Source: Acanthamoeba castellanii str. Neff
Lineage: Eukaryota > Discosea > Longamoebia > Acanthamoebidae
DNA length: 64,000 nt
Assembly (NCBI RefSeq): GCF_000313135.1
Contig: NW_004457532.1
Location: forward strand, 614,733-678,732
Direction of reading: 5' to 3'
A model generated the notes under the pieces. That model saw only the letters and a list, made by a program, of their open reading frames with translations. It was not told the DNA's origin and searched no databases. Shown here piece after piece: positions 22,401 through 33,172 of this stretch. The position numbers were made by a program, and so were the translations under genes. Position 1 is the first letter of the stretch, and each line of letters begins with the position of its first letter.

Positions 22401-24548
22401 CGACACTATCACGCACGGCGCGACACAACACGACACACGGCACACGACACACGGCACACGGCACACGACACACGGCACACGGCACACGGCACACGGCACA
22501 CACTCCATTGTGTGCGCACACGCCACTGCGTTGTGCTGATGGGTTGCGGATACGACAGGACGGCGAGGACGGCGGTGAAGGAGATCCTGGGCCAGCTGCA
22601 GGTGTTCCAGCCGCGGCATAACGCTGGCGAAGCTGGCGCGGACACGCTAACATCCCTCGTCCATGGCCTCATGCGCGCCCTCGCCCGTTCCCACAAGGTC
22701 TCCAGACAGCACCCTACCTCGTGTCTGGCACCTGTCTCTCCGTAGATAGTGAGAGCTGACGTGGCCATTCGTTCCATTTCTATGCAGAGGGCGAGCGGCC
22801 TCGAGGAGCAGATTCACTGGCTCTCCTTCACCTGTCACCTGCTGCACGGCCTCAAGAGCAACCCCGAGAGTGCCGGTACGCCACGATCCCCGCCCATTCC
22901 GGACGTGGTCGTGCGTGTGCGGTTGTGCGCGTGCGCTCACAAATGGAACGTGCGTCCCCTCCCCCAACAGGCTTCTTCCATCCGGCGGTCTACTACTCGG
23001 TGCCCGACCCGGCCGAGAGCGGTGTCGGGGTGGCCAAGGTCAAGTTTAGGGTTCAGCACCAGCACCATCCCCAGGACCAACGCGACTTCGAACTGGCGGA
23101 GGAGTCCTCGAGCCAGCCCGACGCAACTCTCGCCGAACGCCAGCCGAGGCAGACCCAGGCCCAGGCGCACGATGCCGAAGAGGCGCTGAATCCCAACTAC
23201 ATGTCGTTCCTGTGGCTGCAGAAGCTGCACAATCTCGTCCTGCGGATCTACCGGGCCATCGTTGCGCTGGCGTGCGCCTCAATCGAGCCGGTCATCGCCG
23301 CGCTCATGCAGCCCAAGCAACAGCTGCCGCCGCCGTCGTCGTCGTCGGCCCATTCATCCGCGGCGCAGCCGCAGCTGCCGGCCGCCGTGGCCCTGTCCCC
23401 CAAATCGACTGGCACGGGCGGCGGCGAAGGAGTCCAGCCCTCGAGGCAGGCGGTGGTGCACCACGAAGCGGCGGCCGAGGCCGGCATCCGCATGTTCGCC
23501 CGCTCGACCAGGGAGACGTTGCGCGGCCTCGGCTTCATGAAAGCCAAACTACTACCGTACACTTCCGTCGCGTGTGTCGTGTTGTGTGTCGCGTTGTTCC
23601 CGAATCATACCGTTGTTGATGATGGTGTGCGCACACAGTGAGGCTCCGCTCCCGGCACCGGACGATGACTACGAGACGTCCAAGTGCGTCAAGGAGTTCA
23701 AGGGCATCATCGAGTCGCTGTTCGAGCTCCTGATCGCCGAGGGCGTCTACGAGGCCGTCGTGATCCAGCTGTGCAAGCAGCTGTTCCACCACCTCGACGT
23801 GTCGCTCTTCAACCGCCTCCTCACGGGCAACGACCTCGTGCGCAGCCCCGCCCACGCGGTCAAGATCAAGTACTTCCTCTCGCAGCTGGTCGACTGGTGC
23901 CTGCACGACGTCGTTGCTGGCAACTCCAACGACGAGCAAGACGGAGGTACGTGCCGCGTGTGCGGTGATGTGTGTGCGGTGATGTGTGCGGTGGTGCGTG
24001 TGGCGTGTGCGGTAGCTGACACTCTCTCTCCAAAAGACGCAATCACGCTGTCGGAAGTGCTGCAGCTGTCGTGCACGTTCCTGGAACGGCACACGGCGGA
24101 AGCCACCAGCCTGCTGGTGATGGACAAGGAGCGCATACTCGAGGAGGGCGACAACCTGCGCGCACTGTTCAGCCACCTCAACGGGCACCAGATCATTCAC
24201 CTCCTCGAAAAGATACACGTCGACGAGGTACCCTATGCCCACATGGGCGTGGTGCGCCGATGTGCGTTGCTTGCGACTCACCATGAACCATGTCCCACAC
24301 AGCCGTCCCACAATGTGGCATCAGGCCAGCGGCTCAGCGCGACGCCCCGGTGGATGGTCCTCTTGTCGCGCCTGGCCCTGGCCTCGCCCCACCCCGCGGC
24401 TGCAGCCAGCACCGGCGACCTTCCTGCACCACCCACCACCTCCGTGGCAGCGCTGGTCTCGTCAGCGTCACAGGCCAGCCACGGCCTGTCGTCACAACCC
24501 CTGCAGCTGCCCACGTCCCTCCTCAGCTTCCAGAGCTTGCCCAACTAA
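19417..24548 (+). CDS. NT-C2, coiled-coil and DIL (dilute) domain protein; three apparent frameshifts
   Basis: Start ATG 19417 (MSLRWKGSISRRFLKEDGGH). Residues about 30-200 form an NT-C2 domain as in EHBP1/EEIG1 (VELELGVKAISGLP, TTLCVTWRKNGKLEHGE, VCDHKTVTFYVNQVVGS, LDRLTLYPTYSEEHLVLRPL). A His-Asp repeat ([15 protein letters not shown], near 20505-20560) follows, then a long coiled coil (20580-22090). The C-terminus is a DIL domain (QIHWLSFTCHLLHGLKSNP, LFELLIAEGVYEAVVIQLCK, LSEVLQLSCTFLERHTAE, HLNGHQIIHLLEKIH), the cargo-binding fold of class V myosins. It ends at TAA 24546-24548. The coiled-coil reading frame shifts near 20918, 21352-21362 and 22073, while coding character continues in the new frame each time, so single-base assembly errors or recent lesions are likely. 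Role inferred: membrane-to-cytoskeleton adaptor. The 3' end is duplicated at 29013-29639. Confidence 0.75.
22419..22503 (+). repeat. (CACACGG/CGACACA)n intron minisatellite
   Basis: Tandem ACACGGC/ACACGAC heptamer-like units in an intron of the DIL gene. Both strands stay open in several frames, producing spurious Thr/His-rich or Cys/Val-rich ORFs. Confidence 0.85.
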
Positions 24549-24600
24549 AGATGAAGCGCCACTTGGCCAACCTGGCCGCCCAATTCTGATTCTCATCAAC
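24549..24600 (+). repeat. Inverted 52-bp copy of the DUF4336-gene 3' end
   Basis: Starting one base after the DIL stop codon, 52 bp match the reverse complement of 28277-28329 with a single missing base. The copied piece encodes the last residues of the DUF4336-like protein (MKRHLANLAAQF and stop). It is absent from the equivalent place after the second DIL copy (29640 onwards). Confidence 0.85.
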
Positions 24601-24868
24601 ACACGACCGCACCGCACGCGTACGTTCAGACCATGCGGGGCCGCGTCGAACTGGCAGTCTGGCCCACTGGGTTTCTCACAACATCCTAATGCATCCTGTG
24701 TGCCTTGGATAGAATTTAGCCCACTGGTACTCAAATAGAAACACCAAAAAAGTGCATTTTTTGTTGTTTTTCGGATTGGCCGGTGCTCCAGAAATTACAA
24801 CAGATGAAGTTACAAATTAAAAAGTGCAAAAAGATTCAAGCTAAACTCCCAACAGAGTTGTGCACGAC

Positions 24869-27800
24869 ATGTTGGCCGCCTGGCGCGCGTGGCGTGCTCG
24901 GCTGCCAACGCCTCAGCTGAAGCCAGAAGAAATGCCTACGCAGACAATGCAGCGCTGGACGCACCATTTCCGACACGAGGTGCAGACCCATTTCCGTCAG
25001 GCTGCCGCGACCCTCCTCGGGCCGACCGTCATTGACCCGCAGCAGCACGACATCGTCAGCTGGGCGCTCGTTCGGTGGCTCTTCGTCGACACTGACGACG
25101 ATGATGGCGATGATGACGAAGATGTGAGGGACAAGAAAGAGGCCCTGTGCGTGCTGGGACCCGGGCTGCTGCTCGACACGGGCATCCGTAGCGCACGGCA
25201 CTGCCCGCTGCCCGAGCTGTGCGGCGACCCCAACCCGCCGCCGGTGGTGGCCCAGTTCACGCTCGAGTTCGTGGCTGCCCAGCGCCAGCGCCACCGCGAG
25301 CACCGGGCGCGGCAGCTCCGGCAGCGCGAGGAGCGCGTCGTGGCCGTGGCGCGGCGCCTGTGGGCGCGGGTGGTTACCGCCGCACACGAGCAGCCGCACG
25401 ACGGCAGTAACGCAGTGGCGGTGGTGGTCCTCTTGAGAGGCATCTCGCTGATGTTCCGGGTGCTCCGAAACGCAGGCGCCGCTAGTGACGGTGAGCGTGT
25501 CGTTCCATTAGTTGTGTGAGTGTGTGCGGTGGTGTGTCTCGTGCGTGTCGTGTGCGTGTCGTGTTCGGGTCATGTAATGTCGTGTCATGTGCGTGCGTGT
25601 CTCTGATGCGAATGGCCGCGTCTGTCATTCGGACCACAGCTTCCAACTTGGCCGGAGGCACTCTTGACGACGGAGGCCTTGACGCGTTCGATGACCGATT
25701 CACCTCGTGCTTGCTCAACCACCCCAACACCACCGCGGTCATTGGTACTACGCTAGCCCCCACCCATTTTATGCTCATTTTTTTGGTCTCTTCTCTCTTT
25801 CGCTCACCTTGGCTACAACTGCACGTGTGTTGGTGATGTTGTGTGTCGGAGAGCAGCGGCCGTCCACTGCCTGGCCACCTGGGTTCCGGTCTTTCACCTC
25901 CTCCCGCTGGGTCCGGCTCCAGAAGACGTCAGCCGCTCAAGGACCTATCAGCAGCTCCGCCTCTTGTTCCACGGCGCAGCAGACTCTCGCATTCGCAGCG
26001 CCGTGCTCCATATTTTGGTTCGGCTCGAGTGTCCAGGCCTTGTCCAGGTACGCAACGCACCCCGAGTGATTATACTCCAGCAACCTGTTAGTCACGCAGT
26101 TCACCACTCACGCAACACCACCCGACCACACTGCCAGGACCTGTTGGAGAGGTGCGCCCAAGAGACCGACACTGAGGTGCTGACCCAGCTCTATCACAAT
26201 GGCCAAGCCATGGTGAGCCAGGAGTCGTTCCACTTGATCGAGTCTGTAGTGGATGTGGCCCAGCGTGGTCTGAACGTACGCGTGGAGTTGGCTGCATGCT
26301 TTGAGGGAGTGAGCAGGCGCGACTTACCTTATATCTCTCTCTCTCGCACTCGCTCTCGCTCTCGCTCCCTTGGTCAGCACTACGACAAGCGAGTGGTGGC
26401 CGCAGCAATTTCAACCGTAGTTTGCGTCATGATGGCCCACTACCAAAGGCAGGACCGTAGCGAGGACGTGGATAAACTCTGTTGCATGTATGCCCATCAC
26501 GACCCACAAGCACCACCGCACATGCACACAGCGCCGCACGCGCAGACGAACACGTGTCTAACCAAACCAGAGCCAACCACACACAGGATTGCGAGGGCAG
26601 TTAGCCGGCTGGAGATGATCAGCGAGCCCGGGGTCGAGAGTCTGCTGCGCCTCACTGCCGCCCGTATCGCAGCTTACGAGCACCACCACCACCAGAGCAA
26701 CGGCGCCCTGCTGGAGCGCCTCCCGCAAGAGCTGAAAGATCTCATAGGCGAGTGCCGGGCCTCACGGCAGCAGAATCAAAACGGTACACGCTCGCTCGAA
26801 GACCGTGGCGCTGGGCTTTTCTCACTCTTCCTCGCTTTCTTCGGTGGTCGCCGCAGTGGGCGCCTATAAGGCGCGCAGCATCACCTCCAAGCTGCCCGCA
26901 CACCAACCGCTGTGGCGTGCTCTGAGTCAGGTGGCGGCCTCTCAACTGGTGCCCGAGTGCAGCTGGCAGCTCCGGTACGCAGGGTCGTCACGACCCGTCC
27001 AGTTGTTTATCGTTATTATATTGTATGCACCCTGATTTGGCCGTTTTGTCTGGAGAACAACAGTGAGAGTGGGCTCCTGTTGCTGGAGGTCATGGGGCAA
27101 GTTTGGGAGTGGAAGAACAGCGAGATGCAAGCCTTCGTGGAGGAACACTGGGCCTTCCTCGTTGCAACGCTCAACGACCCTGTGGTTCGTTGGCGTTCAA
27201 CACACGCACACGCACGACCCACACGTTTTCACATGACATCGGTTGCGTGTCGTGACACTCACTTTTGATCTGCGCCTACCCTCCCCCATACAGGCTCAAG
27301 TGCGCCTCAGATGTTGTGACACCATAACTCAGCTGCTCGCGAACGGTCTGCCGAGCAAACAAGACCACGACCGACTGTCGCGTCTTGTAGATGAAGGCCT
27401 TCTCGTCCTGCTCTCCAGCGAACTGAGCCGCGGCAGCCCCGCGCGAGTCCCAACAGCAGCAGCAGATGCTCCACAGGTGTTCGTTCAAGCGCTCGCCCTC
27501 CTCCGTCAGCTCGCCGCGAATGAAACACAGTGCACGGAGGCCGCAGTTCAACGCGCGTTCGTCGGCTACCTCGCGTGCATCGCTCACATTCCGGTGCGTA
27601 GTAGCAGCTGAACCGGAGTTTGATGTTACTTAATTAGTTGGTTCGTGATTGGCGGTGAGCGCAGCTGAACCGCCAGCCGGACGTGATGGAGCGCGTGCTC
27701 GAGTGGTTCAAGCGGGACAAGGCCCCGAGGGCGAAGTTGGCCTGTGCAGCACTGGTGACCATGATCGAAGAGCACCTCCGGAGCCACGACCTGCGCGCCA

Positions 27801-28234
27801 TCTGTGCCGGTCTGACTTTCCTGGTCGCGCTCTGGCCACGTATCGTCACCTCGCCTTCACAAGACGGAGTGAACATGAACACGACACACGACACACGACA
27901 CACGACACACGACACACGACACACGACACACGACACGAATGACACCCTCCCGCTCCACACAGACTTTGATGTGGACAGCCGGTCCTGTGTGGTGCAATGC
28001 ACGGTTCGAGTCCTGGACGCTCGCGGATTCCCCGACGAGGTACAACACCAATCTAATATTATTATATCTAATAGATATCATCATAAATAAATAATAGATT
28101 TTCCATATATAAAAATAATATTAAATTGGCCTGTCACGCAGATGGCCAGCTCGATGGTACACGGCTTGATCCAACGGTGCCCAGACCTCCAGGAAAGAGT
28201 CAGCGCAGCCATTGGCCGCAGTGCAGACCTTTGA
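24869..28234 (+). CDS. All-helical (HEAT/ARM-like) repeat protein, tandem copy A
   Basis: No known family recognised. Start ATG 24869 (MLAAWRAWRARLPTPQLKPE), equivalent to the start in copy B. The protein is built of Leu/Ala-rich amphipathic helix pairs, for example WALVRWLFVDTDDDDGDDDE (with an acidic loop), DAFDDRFTSCLLNHPNTTAV, QQLRLLFHGAADSRIRSAVL, HILVRLECPGLVQDLLERCA, LRLTAARIAAYE, EEHWAFLVATLNDPV, RLRCCDTITQLLANGLPSKQ and MERVLEWFKRDKAPRAKLAC. This pattern suggests an ARM/HEAT scaffold. It ends SAAIGRSADL at TGA 28232-28234. About twelve exons, roughly 880 residues. Intron positions match copy B. No signal peptide or membrane helix. It converges on the truncated DUF4336-like copy with a 54-bp gap. 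Helical-repeat scaffold is inference; function unknown. Confidence 0.7.
27880..27938 (+). repeat. (CGACACA)n intron repeat, copy A
   Basis: Tandem ACACGACAC units in an intron of the copy A helical-repeat gene. The matching intron of copy B (32655-32712) has a shorter, less regular version. Confidence 0.85.
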
Positions 28235-28288
28235 TGCACCAAGTCCCCAAACTTGTGTTCAGCACTTTTCTTCTTCGTTGATGAAGAA

Positions 28289-29012
28289 TCAGAATTGGGC
28301 GGCCAGGTTGGCCAAGTGGCGCTTCATCTCGTCGGGTCCGCACTTGACCGGTTCGCCATGCGCCATCACCAGCAGCCCGATGTCGTCTCGCCGACCGAGC
28401 GCCTCCAAGAATCGCTTTGTCTGCGCCTTGTCCCGCACAAAGAAGTACCTGCGCACCGCACACACCGCACACGCTTCAGATTTGATGATCATGTGCGGTG
28501 GCACGTGTGCGGTGTGTAGAACTCAAGTCATGTTGATAAGTGTGTCGAGGTACCGCGGCATCCAGGGAACGACGGGGTTGTTGCCCCCGGTGACGATGCC
28601 CAGAATTCGCACGTTGAAAGGACCCTCGGCGACGTTGGTGACGAGATCGCAGAACACCAGCGCTTTCTTGTCGCTTTCCGTGGCCATCTCTTGCGTCGAG
28701 TCCTTCTCTTCTTTCAAAGGCAGCTCGTACACCAATTCTGATGAAGCACACGACCGAATGAGAAGACAGCACCAACGCACACGCACACGCACACGCACAC
28801 GCACACGCACACGCACACGCACACGCACCAACTATACGACACGAATGAGGTACCAGGAATGTAAAGACCAGCGCCAGGCGTGTAGCATTTGAGCCCCTGC
28901 GAGGCGTAATCGTGGCCAAACACGTCCTCGACGACCGCGTCCACCGGCACCACCTTCGACACCTGCTTGCGGATGCTCTTGGGGCTGCCCGACCCACCAC
29001 CCCACGCCCCAC
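28289..29012 (-). pseudogene. Truncated 5'-less copy of the DUF4336-like gene
   Basis: Carries only the last three exons of the gene intact at 33173-34808. They read PKSIRKQVSKVVPVDAVVED and VFGHDYASQGLKCYTPGAGL (28852-28984), then ELVYELPLKEEKDSTQEMAT to RYLDTLINMT (28528-28740), then YFFVRDKAQTKRFLEALGRR to LANLAAQF and TGA (28289-28447). Splice sites and frames are still open. The upstream exons that hold the start codon and half of the domain are missing. Homology to the intact copy stops at about 29012 inside an intron and is followed at once by DIL-gene intron sequence. It is a product of tandem duplication and probably not expressed as a functional protein. Confidence 0.82.
28776..28828. 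repeat. (CACACG)n microsatellite, about 9 units
   Basis: Lies in the intron between the last two complete exons of the truncated DUF4336-like copy. The equivalent tract in the intact gene (33672-33754) has about 14 units. Confidence 0.9.
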
Positions 29013-29639
29013 GTGAGCAGTATCTGACACACACACACACAACACACACACCACGACGCACCACGACACACCGCGACACACCACACACTCTCTCTCCCAA
29101 AGACACAATCACGCTGGCGGAAGTGCTGCAGCTGTCGTGCACGTTCCTGGAACGGCACACGGCGGAAGCCACCAGCCTGCTGGTGATGGACAAGGAGCGC
29201 ATACTCGAGGAGGGCGACAACCTGCGCGCACTGTTCAGCCACCTCAACGGGCACCAGATGGTTCACCGCCTCGAAAAGATACACGAGGTACCCCTATCTC
29301 CCGCGTGTAGGTGTTGTGTGCGTCGCAGATGTGTTGCGTGCGACTCACCCGTGCCATGGCCCACAGCCGTCCCACAATGTGGCATCGGGGCAGCGGCTCA
29401 GCGCGACGCCCCGGTGGATGGTCCTCTTGTCGCGCCTGGCCCTGGCCTCGCCCCACCCCGCGGCTGCCAGTAGTAGTGCCCTCGACCTGCCTGGTTGTGC
29501 ACCTCCCACCACCTCCGTGGCAGCGCTGCCGCCAGCGGCACCACTGGTTTCGCCAGCGCCCCAGGCCAGCCACGGCCTGTCGTCACAGCCCCTGCAGCTG
29601 CCCACGTCCCTCCTCAGCTGCCAAAGCTTGCCCAACTAG
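29013..29639 (+). pseudogene. Truncated 3' fragment of the NT-C2/DIL gene
   Basis: Two exons corresponding to the end of the DIL gene at 19417-24548. The first (from about 29101) reads ITLAEVLQLSCTFLERHTAE through HLNGHQMVHRLEKIHE and ends at a GTACCC donor near 29287. The second reads PSHNVASGQRLSATPRWMVL through LLSCQSLPN and ends at TAG 29637-29639. Differences from the parent include three or four substitutions in the first exon and an insertion (Leu/Gly/Cys and Pro-Pro-Ala) in the second. There is no start codon, NT-C2 or coiled-coil region. A cryptic promoter could make a short protein, but nothing shows that. Confidence 0.82.
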
Positions 29640-29777
29640 TAATTAATTTAATTCTTTTTATTTTTATTGTTGTTAAAACGTTTTCTTTTTTTCCACTCCT
29701 GCTTTCGGGCTTCCCCCCCCACTCCAACCACCGCCTTTTCTCCACCCACGAGGGCACTCAATCAATCAAACAAAGAT

Positions 29778-32700
29778 ATGTTGGCCGCATGGCGAGCGTG
29801 CCGCACAGGGCTGAGCCCGGAAATGCGGGCGCAGCAGTGGCTGGACGGTAGTCCGAAGGGCTGGACGGAACAGGACCGAAGCGAGGTGGAGAGGCACTTC
29901 GCTCCGGCCGCGGCGACTCTTCTGAGTCAGACCGACAATCGGGGGGGCGCTGTCATCCGTGCGCTCGTGCGGTGGCTCTTCGACGATGATGACGACGCGC
30001 AGGATGATGACGAAGAAGATGTGAAGGACAAGGAGGAGGCCCTGTGCGTGCTGGGACCCGGGCTGCTGCTCACCGCGGCCATCGCGTCCAGAGGCGACTG
30101 TCCGCGGCCTGAGCTGTGTGGAGAGCAGTGCGATGAGCCGGTCTTGGCCGTCTCACGGCGCCTCTGGGCAAGAGTTTTGGTTGCCGCCGCCGCCGCACAA
30201 GACAAGCCCGAGGGCAAGAGCGCCGCAGTGGTCCTACTGGGCGGCATCTTGCTGATGTTCCAGCAATTTCGACACACGGGCGCCGCGCAGGGTCAGTTGT
30301 GTGTTGTACATTGCGCTGTGTGTCGTACATTGCGTCTTTGTCTTTGGTGGGCGTTATGGCACTCTCACCATGGCCGCGCGCGCGCGCGCTCGTAAGCACA
30401 GGCTCCAAAGGCACTCTTGACGAAGGAGGCCTTGACGCGTTCGATGACCGATTCACCTCGTGCTTGCTGAACCACCCCCACACCACGGTGGTGATTGGTG
30501 CTTCTCTTATCTTATCTTCTCCTCGCCTCCAGGCTCACCGGCAGCTTCGTGTGTCGTGTGTCGTGTGTCGCGTGTCGTGTCGTCTTGTGTGCATCTCAGC
30601 TGCCGTTAAATTCGTGGCTGCATCGGCTCCATTCTTTCGCCTGCTACCGCTGACCCAGGGTTCAGAAGATATCAGCAGCTCCAGGACCTTCCACCAGCTG
30701 CGCCGCCTGTTCCACGGGGCAGCTGACGCCCGCGTTCGCTGCGCCGCGCTCCAAACTCTGGTTCGGCTCCAGTGTCCCGGCCTTGTCCAGGTACGTGTGA
30801 TGCCCCGGTGATGTCGACAAGCAACCCGTTACGCAGAAGAGCCGAGCCCACTCAACGCACCACCCACCCGAACACCTCCGCCAGGGCCTGGTCGAGCGTT
30901 GCGCCCAAGAGACCGACGCTGATGTGCTCGCCCAGCTCTATCGAGCTGTGACGGAGCATCATTTGACCGTGCCCACAGTGGGCCAGACTACCATTTCGCT
31001 CGAGTCTCTCGTGGACGCGGCGCCGCATGGTCTGAACGTACGCGTGCGGTCGGTTACGCGTGTGATGAAGGATTGATTGCCACGAGCCTGGCCTCTTACA
31101 TCTTTCACTCACTCTCTTTCGAGGACAGCACTGTGACGTGCGGGTGGTGGCCGCGGCGATCTCGATGGTTGACCGCATCAGTAACCACTACCAAGACCAG
31201 GGCCGTGGTGTGGATGAACTCTATTGCATGTATGCACGTCACACCGCACACGCGCACGCACACGCACACGCCACCCACGCGCGACGAAAACGACATAACC
31301 TACACGGAGCCGACCACATAGGATTGCGAAGGCGGTGAGCCGGCTGTTCATGAGCAGCCAGCCGGGGGTAGAAAGCCTGCTGCGACTCGCTGCCGCCCGC
31401 GTCGCAGCTTACGACGAACGCAGCTGGGACCCTGCCACCGGCAACCGCGTCAACCTGCTGGAGCGCCTCCCGCCAGAGCTGCATGATCTCCTCGACGAGT
31501 GCCGGACCACACTGCAACGCGAGGAGAAGTGCTCCAAGCGGCACGACGGTACACTCCCTCCTTCTGGTGCCCGTGATGGTGGGCACCACTGGACTTCTCA
31601 CTCTCTTCCGCTACACAGTGATGCTGCCCATGGTGGTCTCCCAGCTCACTGCATGCGAGCCGCTGTGGCGAGCTATGAGCAAGGTGACGACCTCTCAGCT
31701 GGTGCCCGAGTGCAGCTGGCAGCTCCGGTGCGCAGGGCCCACAGACCTGTGCTCTCTCTCGCGTTTTTGTCGCGCGCATTGTTATGTCGTTAGTACTGAT
31801 CCACTGGTGCGGCAACAGCGAATGCGGTCTCGTGCTGCTTGGGGTCATGGCGCTAGTCTGGGATCACAACGAGATGCAAGCCTTCGTGGAGGAACACTGG
31901 GCATTCCTCGTTGCAACGCTCAACGATCCTGTGGTTCGTTGGTTTCCACACACGACACACGACATACACGACACACACACACGACACACAGCACAGCACA
32001 GCACACACGCACGACACTTTCTCACACAACACAGGGAATGCGCTCACTGTGGATCTGTGTCTACCACCCACCTCGGCCAGGCCCAAGTGCGCCTCAGATG
32101 TTGTCGCACCATAACTGAGCTGCTCGCGAGCAGTCCGCCGATCAAACAAGACCACGACCGACTGTCGCGTCTGGTAGATGAAGGCCTCCTGGTCCTGTTC
32201 TCCAGCGAACTGCGCCGCTACAGCCCCGCACCAAGCCCAACAGCAGCAGAAGATGCTACGGCTCCACAGGTGTTCGTCCACGCGCTCGCCCTCCTCCGCC
32301 AGCTCGCCGCGGAGGAAACACAGTTCACGCAGGCCGCGGTTCAACGCGCATTCCTCGGCTACCTCGCGGGCATCGCTCACATTCCGGTGCGTGGTAGCAG
32401 CTGAACCGGAGTTTTAATGTTTATTAATTAGTTGGTTCGTGATTGGCGGTGAGCGCAGCTGAACCGCCTGCCGGAGGTGATGGAGTGCGTGCTCGAGTGG
32501 TTCAAGCGGGACAAGGCACCGAGGGCGCAATTGGCCTGCGCAGCCCTGATGGACACGATCGAAGAGCACCGCCAAGGCCACGACCTGTGCGCCATCACTT
32601 TCCTGCTTGGGCTCTGGCCACGTATCGCCACCCGCCCTTCACAAGACAAGAGTGAACATAAACACAACACGAACCACACGACACACGGCACACGACACAC

Positions 32701-33143
32701 GACACGACAATCACAAAACTTCAGCCGACACGAATGACACCCTCCACACAGACTTGGATGATGACTGCCGGTCCGGTGTTATGCAATGCACGGTTCGATT
32801 CCTGACCGCTCCCGCCTTCCCCGACGAGGTACAACACCCAACTAAATAGTTCAGACCTCCCTTTGCATACTGTTTCTTCTTAAATCCTGAAGAAAAAAAA
32901 GAATTCAAAAAGCGAAAAAATTCTTTCTTTCAGTGATGGCAAAAGCTTACTGGCCAAGAGAAATCAAAGACAGCACAGGATTGGATAATTTCGATTAATT
33001 ATTGTCGACGGTTGTCCCCCACCCTATGAAATGCTAAAGGCCCTTGGCCTGTCACGCAGATGGCCAGCTCGACGGTACACGATTTGATCCAACAGTGTCC
33101 AGACCTCCAGGAAAGAGTCAGCGCAGCCATTGCAGCCCTTTGA
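29778..33143 (+). CDS. All-helical (HEAT/ARM-like) repeat protein, tandem copy B
   Basis: Paralog of 24869-28234 with the same exon order and similar length. Start ATG 29778 (MLAAWRACRTGLSPEMRAQQ). Shared segments include ALCVLGPGLLL, DAFDDRFTSCLLNHP, RLFHGAADARVRCAALQTLV, RLQCPGLVQGLVERCAQETD, SQPGVESLLRLAAARVAAYD, LVPECSWQLR, EMQAFVEEHWAFLVATLNDP and KQDHDRLSRLVDEGLLVLFS. It ends QERVSAAIAAL at TGA 33141-33143, shorter than copy A by four residues at the tip. Copy A has extra residues after GDPNPPP that are missing here. All exons remain open, so both copies look functional. It converges on the intact DUF4336-like gene with only 29 bp between stop codons. Function unknown. Confidence 0.7.
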
Positions 33144-33172
33144 TGTATTCAACACTTGTCTTCGTTGATGGC

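Noticed and set aside
22419..22503. CRISPR-like regular repeats
   Set aside because: The units are adjoining, with no unique spacers, and lie in a spliced eukaryotic intron.
24549..24600. Short plus-strand gene encoding MKRHLANLAAQF
   Set aside because: It is a displaced inverted fragment of another gene's last exon, without promoter or upstream exons.
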